A stretch of 64,000 nucleotides of DNA from the NCBI GenBank assembly GCA_037178625.1, contig CM074130.1:2976001-3040000 (forward strand). The letters are read 5' to 3'. Positions within the stretch are counted from its first letter, which is position 1, and the number at the start of each line of letters is the position of its first letter. Of the stretch, positions 46,001 through 54,721 are shown in pieces. The translations under genes were made by a program, and so were the position numbers. Source of the stretch: Skeletonema tropicum. Its lineage: Eukaryota > Bacillariophyta > Thalassiosirophyceae > Thalassiosirales > Thalassiosiraceae. The notes beneath the pieces are model-generated. The model was not told where the DNA came from and ran no database searches. It was given only the letters and a program-made list of their open reading frames with translations.

Positions 46001-47720
46001 GATTTACTGGAGATTTAGAAGGAGAGCGCGTGGGACTATCAGATGGCTGTAAAGTTGTTGGCTCTTCAGTGGTTGGACTGATACTTGGTCGATTTGCTGG
46101 AGATGACGACGGAGCGCGCGTAGGACTCGCAGATGGCTTTAAAGTTGTTGGCTCTTCAGTAGTTGGACTGATTGTAGGTTGATTTACTGGAGATTTAGAA
46201 GGAGAGCGCGTTGGACTATCAGATGGCTTTAAAGTTGTTGGCTCTTCAGTGGTTGGACTGATACTTGGTCGATTTGCTGGAGATGACGACGGAGCGCGCG
46301 TAGGACTCGCAGATGGCTTTAAAGTTGTTGGCTCTTCAGTAGTTGGACTGATTGTAGGTTGATTTACTGGAGATTTAGAAGGAGAGCGCGTTGGACTATC
46401 AGATGGCTTTAAAGTTGTTGGCTCTTCAGTAGTTGGACTGATACTTGGTCGATTTGTTGGAGATGACGACGGAGAGCGCGTTGGACTCTGAGATGGATGT
46501 GAAGTTGTTGGCTCATCAGTAGTTGGACTGATAGTAGGTTGATTTGTTGGAGATGACGACGGAGAGCGCGTAGGACTCGCAGATGGCTGTGAAGTTGTTG
46601 GTTCTTCAGTAGTAGGACTGATAGTAGGTTCATTTGTTGGAGATTTAGTCGGAGAGCGCGTGGGGCTCGCAGATGGCTGTGAAGTTGTTGGCTCTTCAGT
46701 GGTCGGGCTGATACTTGGTCGATTTGTTGGAGATGTCGACGGAGCTCGCGTAGGACTAGCAGATGGCTGTGAAGTTGTTGGCTCTTCAGTAGTTGGACTG
46801 ATGGTAGGTTGATTTACTGGAGATTTAGTCGGAGAGCGCGTGGGGCTCGCAGATGGCTGTGAAGTTGTTGGCTTTTCAGTACTTGGACTGACAGTAGGTT
46901 GATTTGTTGGAGATGACGACGGAGCTCGCGTAGGACTTGCAGATGGCTGTGAAGTTGTTGGTTCTTCAGTAGTAGGACTGACAGAAGGTTGCCTTATTGG
47001 GGATGATGTTGGTCTTTTTGTAGGACTCTGAGATGGTTGTTCTGTAGTTGGATTGGCAGTAGGTTGATTTACTGGAGCTGAAGACGGAGCTCGAGTAGGA
47101 CTTGCAGATGGCTGTTCTGTAGGCTGCTTTACTGGGGATGAAGACGGATCTCGTGTAGGTTCTAAGGTAGGATCAGAAGAAGGCATCTCAGATGATTTCG
47201 ATGTTGGATCTAAAGTTGTTGCTTTTTCACTAGGCATACTTGTCGGCTGGGTTGTTGGAGATGCAGAAGGTTTTGCAGATAAACCTAAAGATGGAGATGC
47301 ACTATTTACAACTGATGGCGAATGAGAAGGAGATGAGCTTGGTTCATCCGATATTTGATACGATGGCAGTACTGAGGGTTTCAAGGATTGTTGTAAAGTC
47401 GGTTCAGCCGAGGGTTTCATCGAAGGATGTTCTGTAGGTGACAACGTTGGCTCATCCGTAGTCTGAAAAGGTGTTATTGGATCTGTTGTGTCGTCGTCAT
47501 CATCATTAAACTCCAAGAGAAGCATATCGTTTGAAATTTTGAATAGCTTTCGAGGCTTCAAGTCATGTTGCTGTTCAATTACATCAGTGATCCCAGCTGA
47601 CGAGTATTCTTCCTTTTTCAATCCACCGTGTGATAGTGTTCTTCTCACGGTTGTGCTCTGGGATGTTTCTGCAAATGCAGCTGCCGGTAACAAGCAGAAC
47701 TGCCCTATCCAGAGTTTCAT
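40032..47720 (-). CDS. Giant Ser/Thr/Pro-repeat membrane protein with PDZ domain
   Basis: 2,562 residues in one exon. Signal peptide MKLWIGQFCLLPAAAFA. Residues about 75-1,950 are mucin-like repeats of 25-33 residues (SPTTEEPTTSQPSASPTRAP-type), presumably heavily O-glycosylated and extended. Residues about 1,960-2,140 form a more ordered extracellular domain (TFVTVLPELKFTLLETPDG ... LVRHLRRSRRQI ... VVYAEKYE). A transmembrane helix follows at about 2,148-2,170 (IEMIIMTAAGVATVTMLLLV). The cytoplasmic side has a tandem repeat (TEVCTNVYDDNILIVHR / TEVCANVYDDNILQVHR, about 2,202-2,270) and ends in a PDZ domain (about 2,490-2,562: ITRVADESRLQGHLLPGNRI). Topology suggests a link from cell wall to cytoplasm. 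The identity of the ectodomain and the ligand are unknown. Confidence 0.88.
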   Translation of the reverse strand: MKLWIGQFCLLPAAAFAETSQSTTVRRTLSHGGLKKEEYSSAGITDVIEQQHDLKPRKLFKISNDMLLLEFNDDDDDTTDPITPFQTTDEPTLSPTEHPSMKPSAEPTLQQSLKPSVLPSYQISDEPSSSPSHSPSVVNSASPSLGLSAKPSASPTTQPTSMPSEKATTLDPTSKSSEMPSSDPTLEPTRDPSSSPVKQPTEQPSASPTRAPSSAPVNQPTANPTTEQPSQSPTKRPTSSPIRQPSVSPTTEEPTTSQPSASPTRAPSSSPTNQPTVSPSTEKPTTSQPSASPTRSPTKSPVNQPTISPTTEEPTTSQPSASPTRAPSTSPTNRPSISPTTEEPTTSQPSASPTRSPTKSPTNEPTISPTTEEPTTSQPSASPTRSPSSSPTNQPTISPTTDEPTTSHPSQSPTRSPSSSPTNRPSISPTTEEPTTLKPSDSPTRSPSKSPVNQPTISPTTEEPTTLKPSASPTRAPSSSPANRPSISPTTEEPTTLKPSDSPTRSPSKSPVNQPTISPTTEEPTTLKPSASPTRAPSSSPANRPSISPTTEEPTTLQPSDSPTRSPSKSPVNQPTISPTTEEPTTIQPSDSPTRSPSSSPTNRPSISPTTEEPTTLKPSDSPTRSPSKSLTNEPTISPTTDGPTTIQPSASPTRSPSSPPINQLPISPTAEEPTTLKPSASPTQTPTSSPEKQPTANPTTEEPTTLKPSASPTRARTTSPTNQSTVSPSTEEPTILQPSADPTKGPSTSPVNQPTANPTTEETTTSELSASVTLAATSSLAYQPSVSPTTDEPTTLQPAATVTRSPSSSPVNQPTVSPTTEQPSQSPTRSPFSFPTSEPTISSNTEQPTTSQPFANPTRAPTSSPAYQPTISPTSLQPAANPTRAPSSSPVNQPTANPTPEEPSANPTRAPSSSPVNQPSASPTTEEPFANPTRAPFSSPVNQPSANPTPEEPSANPTRALSSSPVNQPTASPTTEEPSANPTRAPSSSPVNKPSANPTTEEPSANPTRALSSSPVNQPTASPTTEEPSANPTRAPSSSPVNQPTANPTTEEPSANPTRALSSSPVNQPSANPTTEEPSSANPTRAPSSSPVNQPTANPTTEEPSSANPTRALSSAPVNQPTANPTTEEPSSANPTRALSSSPVNQPSASPTTEEPSSANPTRAPTSAPVNQPTANPTTEEPSSANPTRAPSSSPVNQPTANPTPEEPSANPTRAPTSAPAYQPTISPTTEEPSANPTRAPTSSPVNQPTANPTPEEPSANPTRALSSSPVIQPTANPSTEEPSSAKPSLKSTQAFSNYSSLHPTNAPSQSSMNSSSASATINEPTTSRPTEISTREPSAFVSVNPPPASSISNNPTSSAPPAISTLAPSASVSVIQTSVSPTTNEPTTLQTSVTDLQDPSASSPVLPTVSPTAINPTTAQSSTYASHAQAFFSTSSLSPSKEPTIAMATQSSGSSMVTTAQQADVPTQAPTASSISQSTVSPTTNNPATESITSSANHAQAFSSTSSLSPSKEPTIAVATQSSGSSMVTTAQSTDVPTQASPVSSPVASPTNNPTTAKSITSASPSKEPTIVMATQSSGSSMITTAQSTDVPTQVPSSSAILSQAPSTFSVRRPFASPILDKPTTQPSSEATASNPSSETSTLTSSLPSSATSTTEHSAQPTLELSSTPTPMPASSTTEPSAQQTLESSQVLSTSLSSADPTAQPPTKHSSSPTSKPSVQRTAEPSSVSPTSVLSAALTPEPSSAPVLASTAEQSSVSPTSALSSALTPEPSSQPITEPPLASTTEQSSASLSSGHSAQPTTEPSSVSPTSVVSAALTPEPSSAATTILSSLPPTHEQSSASPTISLSLAPTYEPSMVVMGPLASASPTPDSSAISKVELSLASSTLLSSLAPTPEHSAQPTTAPELSSLHSTTLPATSTTAPSDLPTAVQSDAAVVATPVPTPPLSIISTSTPPQSPDETGDILPTFVTVLPELKFTLLETPDGLSESGLSDATSGIEQFLGSILNQIYNVDGRSLSDYYADINLVAVDKTTTLQDLPSNELVRHLRRSRRQIEKVRGTEIICNGTVSFFDLAPSSSRVAKTVIALSTHFNDYLVTNITDTGNPELASVYVVYAEKYETEVEENYLPGWINENEDVEENLPEETKIEMIIMTAAGVATVTMLLLVFTSWRQRERSSRNQTTFEVATSFPITTRTDQSLVSSLTEVCTNVYDDNILIVHRSDVKNRGKDENVSSVMRESSSFTEVCANVYDDNILQVHRNNVDNSSQDKNVSSAVRDSLMSAAEINCRGTFSLGKDDDSVLPKSWLKALHADENSNASLVTTESAYQHQILESDTNVSSRDPSEHGCVDFSNIPISPKLLCTDNLYAVASSDSDIELADSKKGGFPTFGRDHASNVSVDDMSSSSSDTGKGTKRSASTVVTSQLIRDLIWLESKISMENAAKADLDELEKRVSATNVEDTGSTDAKESEALSVACRDCVIPSGIDIIDGIDLETTPDGPTITRVADESRLQGHLLPGNRIVAIDGIDTKDAPADLVASLLTSTTSPTHKVTVLQFGSSDV
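43870..47110 (-). repeat. Coding minisatellite of the mucin-like domain
   Basis: Tandem units of about 75-99 bp, all multiples of three, built on ggctcttctgtagttggact..gattggcagt / gatttactggagatgaagacggagctcgcgtagg. Two subfamilies are visible: ASPTTEEP-SANPTRAPSS units at 43,870-45,070 and EEPTTLKPSASPTR units at 45,300-47,000. Near-identical blocks at about 45,970-46,400 indicate recent in-frame expansion. Confidence 0.9.
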
Positions 47721-48144
47721 TATGGAGGTTGCTGCGTCATTGATAATCTCATAGAATCGAGTAGAGTGCTAACTTTAAGTTCCTTGTTACTTCTTTGCTA
47801 TTATTGGTTCGTTACTTATATATGTATGGTGCCTTAACAATGTGTCATGGTGGTTGGAGTTCAGCGACGAGTGGCATCAAATGGGAACGTTGCCGTTTCT
47901 GTGCAATCGGATGTGCTCATAAATAAATAACGGTCAAGGCCCTCAGCCACCATCTTTTTGAGACGATGCCCATGCACCACGCCCGTCCAGCCCACGCAAA
48001 ATGACGAGATGCTTGACGACCTTTGACGACGTGACACAAGACACAAAACAAGAAGCAAGAAGCCAATGAAAACCATGAGATGAAGACCACGCTACTCTAG
48101 AGAGCCCCATGATACTACCTTCATCAACCATACATTAGACTGAC
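47721..48144. promoter_or_regulatory. Divergent promoter region
   Basis: 424 bp between the head-to-head giant membrane protein (minus) and the IQ/polyproline protein (+). AT-rich near the minus start (gttacttatatatgtatgg at about 47,811). No specific element is assigned. Confidence 0.45.
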
Positions 48145-50316
48145 ATGACTGACTTCTTCTCCCGCATATTTGCGTTGCCCTCTGATGACGAAGATGATAG
48201 CGCTACCTCAGACGAAATAGTAGAAGACACTAGCGGAAGGAAACATTCTCGTCACACCAGACGACGCGTTGAAAGATCGAGGTCTATATCTTCGTCGTCT
48301 ACGAGCTCAGATACAAAGGAAGAATATTCCCAGCATCGCCGATCTCATAATGATAGTGGTAGAAAGAAAAGTAGAGAGAGACAGCGACGAAATGATGTAT
48401 CTGCGAGGTCAGAGACACGTCGCCGACACGGTAAAAAGAGCCAGTCTTCCTCGTCTCCGTCAATGCAACTGCACCTACACTCTACCAGCAGAGGCAGTGA
48501 TCGTCGCTTTTCCAAACATACCAGCAAAAAGGCAGAAGAAAAAGAAGACTCTCCTCACACCACTCCAAAAAAGAAAGCCTGGCGGTCAAAACTAAGTGGA
48601 GGTGTGAGAAAACATTTGTCACCCGGACAATCGGATTCCAAAGCTAAAAAACGTTCCGCCAAAAGCAAAAGGGATGAAAATCGCAATGCTCCCCCCAAAC
48701 AACCTATCAATATTGGAGACTCTATTACAATTTCACAAAAATTTTTGGATCAAGAAGCAGAGATATCGGTGCTGACAATCCCTCGTGAGCTTGTGATGGA
48801 AGAGGATGAGTTAGAACGTGATGATTTACGGAGGATAGATTCAGCTGCAACTGAAACAGATCACGTAGAAGCTATTGAGTCCCAACTCTTAACAAAAACT
48901 AGTACTAGCACTAGCGATAGAATGAGCGCGTATGCTAGTCGGCTCCTAAGTGAAGGCAAGCTTTATACAGATGAAGGTGTTGAGGTGTCACAAGAGATTA
49001 ACATGTTGCCAGATCATTCTGATAGACACAACATCATGGGGAGTCCACCTTCTTCACCGCCGCCACCTCCACCACCGCCACCGCCGCCCCCTCCGCCTCC
49101 TCTTCCATCTTCTGGCACGCATGGGAGAAATAGTTCAAATACGCCAACTCCCAGGAGCCACGATCCACCAGGTCAAGAATTGCAATTCTCGGGAGACAGA
49201 AGGGGGCAAGTGAAAAGTGACTCCCCACCAGTACACGCCGAAGATGAGCCATTCGACCAAGCCTTAAGTAGCGGAAAGCAGGATTCTAGGGAACAAACTA
49301 GAAGTAAATCGGTCACTTTTTCTCTTCCTCCTCCCAACTACCGCTCGGCTCCTCCATTTATGGGCCCTCCGTTGGACTTCTACTATTCATTGGAGCGTGA
49401 TGAAAATGATTCGCAGCCTTGCTGGTCACCATCTCCGTTGGTACCTCCAATAATGGAACTATGGTCGTCAGTTGAGTGCGTTGAGTATGGGCCAAATGTA
49501 GATATTGGGAACGATTTGCTGGGAGAAGAGTTTCCCTTGCAAGTTTCCTCAGACTGGTTGGATGTGGATGATGTATGCGACAATGTTACTGAAGAAAATT
49601 CAGTTGTGACAGTTTTGGAGAAACCGTTGGAAAAAACAGAAGAGATCGAGGCTCCTGATGTTTCATCTTTGGATTACCCAGCTGGAAAGGCTGTTGTCAA
49701 TGTCGATTCCAATCTGCAGAAGGCATTCGAGGAGTTCACCGTCAATTCTTCTCTTGATGATATTGGTTCGTCCCTCGAAAAGACAGCATCTACGAAGACA
49801 ACGGTGGTTAATTCCCCTAAGAATGAAGTCGAGTCTCCTCATGATGAGATAAATTCTCCTGACGATGAGGTGAATTCTCCCGATGATGAGTATTTTGATG
49901 CCATCTTAAACTGTGACGGAGACTTCGAGGACACAGATGTTCCTGACCAGCAAGAGCCAGCTACTGAACAAATGCAAATTATTGATGCCGATGATGTTAA
50001 TAATCGGCATCGATCATCGTGGAGATCGGCTTACAATATGACGTATAAGCCACCCCCTCCACATTTGTCGTTCGATCCAGCACGTTACCTTAGTGGAGAG
50101 CTGCTCCACATGCGCTTCCGCGCCGCTGCATCTATCCAATCATGTATACGCGCTCACTTAGTGCGTGTGAGGTTTGTTAAGCTGATGAGGAGTGCACTCA
50201 TCATTCAATCATTTATCAGATCGTTTCTCTTTAGGCAACGTTTGTCTTCGCACTTGAAGTTAAAAAACACATACACTCCTCAAAAGTGGAGAAAACGCAT
50301 GAAAAGATTTCAATAG
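48145..50316 (+). CDS. Polyproline, IQ-motif protein, probable cytoskeletal regulator
   Basis: A 723-residue, single-exon protein. Residues 20-190 are Ser/Arg/Lys rich (many RS and RR pairs). Residues about 304-323 are an almost unbroken run of about 18 prolines followed by PLPSS, a profilin- or SH3/WW-type ligand. An acidic region carries four near repeats of NSPxDEVxSP (about 555-590). The C-terminus (about 655-700) holds two IQ motifs, AASIQSCIRAHLVRVRF and ALIIQSFIRSFLFRQRL, predicted to bind calmodulin or related EF-hand proteins. There is no FH2 or motor domain, so it is not a formin or myosin as it stands. A role at the actin cortex is inference. It lies head-to-head with the giant membrane protein. 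Confidence 0.72.
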   Translation: MTDFFSRIFALPSDDEDDSATSDEIVEDTSGRKHSRHTRRRVERSRSISSSSTSSDTKEEYSQHRRSHNDSGRKKSRERQRRNDVSARSETRRRHGKKSQSSSSPSMQLHLHSTSRGSDRRFSKHTSKKAEEKEDSPHTTPKKKAWRSKLSGGVRKHLSPGQSDSKAKKRSAKSKRDENRNAPPKQPINIGDSITISQKFLDQEAEISVLTIPRELVMEEDELERDDLRRIDSAATETDHVEAIESQLLTKTSTSTSDRMSAYASRLLSEGKLYTDEGVEVSQEINMLPDHSDRHNIMGSPPSSPPPPPPPPPPPPPPPLPSSGTHGRNSSNTPTPRSHDPPGQELQFSGDRRGQVKSDSPPVHAEDEPFDQALSSGKQDSREQTRSKSVTFSLPPPNYRSAPPFMGPPLDFYYSLERDENDSQPCWSPSPLVPPIMELWSSVECVEYGPNVDIGNDLLGEEFPLQVSSDWLDVDDVCDNVTEENSVVTVLEKPLEKTEEIEAPDVSSLDYPAGKAVVNVDSNLQKAFEEFTVNSSLDDIGSSLEKTASTKTTVVNSPKNEVESPHDEINSPDDEVNSPDDEYFDAILNCDGDFEDTDVPDQQEPATEQMQIIDADDVNNRHRSSWRSAYNMTYKPPPPHLSFDPARYLSGELLHMRFRAAASIQSCIRAHLVRVRFVKLMRSALIIQSFIRSFLFRQRLSSHLKLKNTYTPQKWRKRMKRFQ

Positions 50317-51220
50317 TGTATATGTATCGCAGATTTCACCCGAGTCGCTATAAATGTTTTTTGATTAGTGGGATTGTCACCTTCTTGGCCCTTCCAAAGT
50401 AATATTAACTATCAATATAAGTAAATGGCGAGAAAAGAATAGAGCCCCTCCAGAACTCCTGGCAATTATTGCAATCAAATTTACGGGGCGGCTGCAGAGT
50501 GCTGAGGGATGTTTAAGAGCAATTGGATTGCCAGACTGCGACAGGACCCTCGGGCCTCTCAGGTATGCATGTGCTCTTGCATCGTTTCGTTGCCATACTT
50601 CCTCAAACTATGGCAATTCTTTTTGTTGACATCTCTCCTGTGTCCTGGTTCTGGCGTTGGCGTGGCGTATCTTGCCCGTGCCATTTTACTGTGCCTTCTG
50701 TCTCCTCTCCTCTCCACCTGATGGTCGTTGTCTATCAGTTCTGGTCGCTAACAAGAGGGCCGCGTCTATCAGTTCTGGTCGCTAACAAGAGGGCCGCGTC
50801 AACAGCGGCCCCATCTAATTATTCCTTCTGTAGCGTGCTGCCTATCGATATCTAATTCAAGGGAGGTAGCTTGGATCTTGGTCTTGACGAACCGCTTAAT
50901 GTCCACACACGCATTCTGTCACAACCATGTTGTTTTTTAAAGTGAGCATCCCAATATAATCCTATGTAGGAGTATCCTCTTTTTTCTTATTGGGACGGAA
51001 GAACTTCTAAAGGGTGCTACTTCTATCGTATACCCCCCGAAAGATGCAAAATGACACCCCTGAGGAAATGTACCATACACTTACTCAAAACTTCGTGCCA
51101 CCTTTTCACAACATGACATCGCCAATTTGGCTCAATTTGGGCACCTTAGCCTTGTAGCAGCGCACTCAGCATGCCATCGACAAAGACAAAGACAGAGTAT
51201 CATAGCAATTGATAAGAACA
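50317..51220. other. Intergenic with a 34-bp tandem duplication
   Basis: About 900 bp without a supported gene. A perfect 34-bp direct repeat (tctatcagttctggtcgcta..gagggccgcg) occupies 50731-50764 and 50765-50798. Short frames at 50509-50855 overlap each other and lack content. Confidence 0.55.
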
Positions 51221-54200
51221 ATGACCTGGGAGTCTACTCGCTCACTAGGTAGTGCAAGTCCCCTGCGGCCACCAACAGGCCGCCCAAGAGCGTTTGCAAG
51301 TGGCCTTAGAATCAGATCTCCTTCACCACGCCAATTTGTCTCGTCAGAAAATAATGATTTCGATGAGGTATCCTGCTGTGATGAAACCTATGTTTCGCAG
51401 CTATCAACTAGAAGTGACGCAGTGGATCACAAATTCACGGAAAAGGATGGAGGGTTTGATCACGCCATGTCCCCATCTAGAAGCATCCTTGAGAAACTAA
51501 AGAATGACATGAATAGTCTTGAACAGATGAGGCAAACTGAATTCTTTCAAGATGACAGCGAAAATCGCCACTACAGCGGAGGTAGATCCTACAGAGATTT
51601 TTCATCCCCAAAACAAGTCCAACGTCCTGCTCTGACATTCACAAGATCAAGAAGTGTTGATGTACCCCGTAGGGATTCTGATGGAGGAGACTCTCTTGCT
51701 CCGCGGCAGTCTCCTCGGTTAGATCTTAGATCATTGAGCTCTGAGAAGAGGAGAGTGGAACTTGATAGAGCTCTTGGAAATGATGCTGAAAAGAAGTTAG
51801 CTATGAAAGTGAAAATTCTTGAGGAGGAGAATGAAAGGTTGCAAACAGTAGCAAGCGTCCTTAGAGAAGATTCAGTAAATGACACTAGAAAGCTCAAAGA
51901 GGATCTTCACGAGGCAAAGGCACGTGAAGTTGCATTGAAGAAAGAACTACTCAAAGTTACGGCAGAGGCAGAGAAGAGTAAGAAAAGTCTAGCCACAGCA
52001 ACTGAAGAAAATGAATCACAATCAGCATCATTATGTGAACAGCTGCGATCTGCGGCAGAGCGAGAGAGGGCTCTACGTGACAAGATAGGGAGCCTTGAAC
52101 GTTCAATAGATGGAGAGGGGGGACTTGAACGACTACTGCAAGAAAGTGAAACCGAAAGCAAGAAGCTTCAAGAGAAGATCCGTCGTATGGATGGTGAACT
52201 CGACAGCTTCCGGACTGCTATAGACAAAACTAAGCAGGACAACGATGAGATCAAGAGGTCACTAGAACTCGCTCTCGAAGAGAAACATCAAGTTTCATCA
52301 GAGCTTCGTGACGCCGAAAGTGCTCAAAGAGAAGCTCTTCAACTTAAAGCTGCCACCGAAAAGATGTTGGAAGAGGCAAGGAACGAAAATATCGAGACCA
52401 AAAGGGCATTGAAGGATGCATTGGATGAGAAACATCGACTTCAATCGGAGCTAAGTAATGCAGAAATATCTCACTGCAAAACACGGGAAGGGAAGGACGT
52501 GTTGGAAAAACTACTAAAAGATGAAAAGGAGGAGAGTCGTAAGCTTAGACATGAATTGCAGCGCGCAACTGAGGAGAATATCACCATCAAACAGCTGTTG
52601 TCAGAGGAGAAGAATAAGGCTGAGCAGGTTAGAATTGGCTTGGAGAAGAAGTTCAATCACTATGAAAAAGAAATCAATGATCTCCATATCAAGAGCATCG
52701 AAGCCGAGAAGATTGCGCAGGAGCAATTGCTTAAAGAGAGAGAAGTATATGCATATGAGAAGGAAACAATCTACATAACAATGCGAGCCATGGAGAAGGA
52801 GAAGGAAGAAAATACTAATGCTCTGCAAAGATTGTCGGACGAATTGGCTAAGTCTAGCTCTCATGATGCCAAAGCTACAGCCGCACTCAAAATTTCGTTT
52901 GATGAGCACGAAAAGACGAAGTTGGAACTCACGAAGGCAAAGGATGAAGTCAGCAAGCTTACAACAAAGCTGTCACATAAGAGCGATGAGCTAATCGATT
53001 GTTCAAGAAAACTCTCGCAAAGCATTAACGAAGCAGATGTCACCCAGAAACAACTCAACGAAGCAAAAGAAATGGTAGACGAGAAAGAAACTACTATTCG
53101 TGAGTTGACTTACACGACAGACACATTGAATGAGAAAATAGACAATCTGAGTGCTCAAGTTGGTGACTGTGAATCAAAGATGAGTGAATATGATACTAAA
53201 CTGAAAAAAGCAGACGCTATGATCAATACATCAGAAAATGAGTCGAAGATGCGGAATGAAGAGATTAGTTCATTGCGAATGGAGCTATCAAAGTTGACAG
53301 AAATTCTCGATTCAGAGAAGAATGATAAAGAAGGTATGCAGCAAAGAAGCAACTCCGTCAGCGAGAGAAATGGAAACCTTATCCTCGAGAACAAAGAACT
53401 AAAGCTGAAGTTGGAAGATGCAGTGAATGAAAGTCGGTCTCAAAAGGAGGAACTAACCGCAGCGTTGACTAGCCTGGACGAGAAAAGTCGGTCTCAAAAG
53501 GAGGAACTAACCGCAGCGTTGACTAGCCTGGACGAGATGATGAAGTATATCGAAACCTCCAGGAAAGAACACGATGATATCATCCAATCTCTTGAAGGTG
53601 ATCTTAGCAAAGCTCTTGATGTAAAACTTGCAACGGAGAATAAGATGAATGAGCTTGTCGAAGAAATGAGAAAAGAATGTGATGCAATGAAGGAAAAAGT
53701 CATAGCACAGGCGGAATCTTCATTGTCAGAGTATAGACGCAAGATTGTAGAGCTTGAGACTTCCATTGATGCGAAAACATCTGAAGTTAGTTACTTCCAG
53801 CAAAAAGTCCAGATGCTTACGGCGGAAGTCGACCAGAATAAGGCCGGTGAAAGGAGGTCGAACAACAGCAATCACCGCGAAGAATACGAAGAAACGTTAG
53901 AAGAGACAGTAGAGAAACTGAGAGTGGCAGAGAGAGAAAATGCTGAGCTTAAGGAGTCTCTCGCAGAGGCTAGAATGAGGGTCTGCCATGATGTAGAGCA
54001 TAAAGAACAAGGCGAAAAGATCGTAATGCTGAATGCTTCGTTGAAAGAGAAAGAAGCTGAAGCTACAACGCTACAAGACAAAACCGAGGCTCTTCAGGCA
54101 GAAGTTCAGCGTCTCAGTCAAATCCTCTCTGATGAAAAAGAGTCGAACAAGAGCGAGAGGGCTAGGCAGCGTGAAGAATATGAAATCAAGGCGGAGGAGG

Positions 54201-54505
54201 AGAAACAGATAACTTTAACAAAGCTGAGTGCAGCTGAGAAGGATAATGACGAGCTCAAAAAGTCTCTGGAAGAGCTTCGTAGAAAAGAGAGTCAACTTGT
54301 AGAACTCAAAGAAACAGTGGAACAAAAGACCAAGAATGAAATACAGCTGAGAGGAGAACTTGCGCATAAAAAGCAACAGATGACAATTGCGGAGAGCAAC
54401 GAAAAACATCTACAAGAACATGTAGCATCACTTGAAGCTCAAATTGATGATCTCATATCTGATTATGAGACAAAACTTCAGGAGATGAGTGAGTCCTCAT
54501 TGTAA
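51221..54505 (+). CDS. Long coiled-coil protein
   Basis: 1,094 residues from the ATG at 51221 (an in-frame TTG at 51209 is not used). Residues 1-190 are Ser/Arg/Pro-rich with SP-containing motifs (RSPSPRQF, RSPT-like). From about 190 to the end the sequence is a nearly continuous heptad coiled coil rich in Glu, Lys and Leu with very few Pro or Gly. A perfect 18-residue internal duplication (SRSQKEELTAALTSLDEK) lies at about 53,428-53,535. It is comparable to structural or tethering coiled-coil proteins (golgin-, centrosome- or kinetochore-type), but no signature lets me choose. Confidence 0.8.
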   Translation: MTWESTRSLGSASPLRPPTGRPRAFASGLRIRSPSPRQFVSSENNDFDEVSCCDETYVSQLSTRSDAVDHKFTEKDGGFDHAMSPSRSILEKLKNDMNSLEQMRQTEFFQDDSENRHYSGGRSYRDFSSPKQVQRPALTFTRSRSVDVPRRDSDGGDSLAPRQSPRLDLRSLSSEKRRVELDRALGNDAEKKLAMKVKILEEENERLQTVASVLREDSVNDTRKLKEDLHEAKAREVALKKELLKVTAEAEKSKKSLATATEENESQSASLCEQLRSAAERERALRDKIGSLERSIDGEGGLERLLQESETESKKLQEKIRRMDGELDSFRTAIDKTKQDNDEIKRSLELALEEKHQVSSELRDAESAQREALQLKAATEKMLEEARNENIETKRALKDALDEKHRLQSELSNAEISHCKTREGKDVLEKLLKDEKEESRKLRHELQRATEENITIKQLLSEEKNKAEQVRIGLEKKFNHYEKEINDLHIKSIEAEKIAQEQLLKEREVYAYEKETIYITMRAMEKEKEENTNALQRLSDELAKSSSHDAKATAALKISFDEHEKTKLELTKAKDEVSKLTTKLSHKSDELIDCSRKLSQSINEADVTQKQLNEAKEMVDEKETTIRELTYTTDTLNEKIDNLSAQVGDCESKMSEYDTKLKKADAMINTSENESKMRNEEISSLRMELSKLTEILDSEKNDKEGMQQRSNSVSERNGNLILENKELKLKLEDAVNESRSQKEELTAALTSLDEKSRSQKEELTAALTSLDEMMKYIETSRKEHDDIIQSLEGDLSKALDVKLATENKMNELVEEMRKECDAMKEKVIAQAESSLSEYRRKIVELETSIDAKTSEVSYFQQKVQMLTAEVDQNKAGERRSNNSNHREEYEETLEETVEKLRVAERENAELKESLAEARMRVCHDVEHKEQGEKIVMLNASLKEKEAEATTLQDKTEALQAEVQRLSQILSDEKESNKSERARQREEYEIKAEEEKQITLTKLSAAEKDNDELKKSLEELRRKESQLVELKETVEQKTKNEIQLRGELAHKKQQMTIAESNEKHLQEHVASLEAQIDDLISDYETKLQEMSESSL

Positions 54506-54721
54506 GTTGCAAGTTTGAAGAAGATGGAGAAAGCGTTATTCAAAGTCAAAGATAGGAAAGTTAGGATTCATATGTGTGTTGTCGTCTTGTGAACCTGTAA
54601 CAATAAGCATTACAAATCATTACTACTTATCGTTGAAGTCGTTCAAAGCAGGCTACAAATTTGCAAATGCATTGCATCTTCTCTGAGATACATAGACCAT
54701 AAGTAGCAAGTAATATATAAA

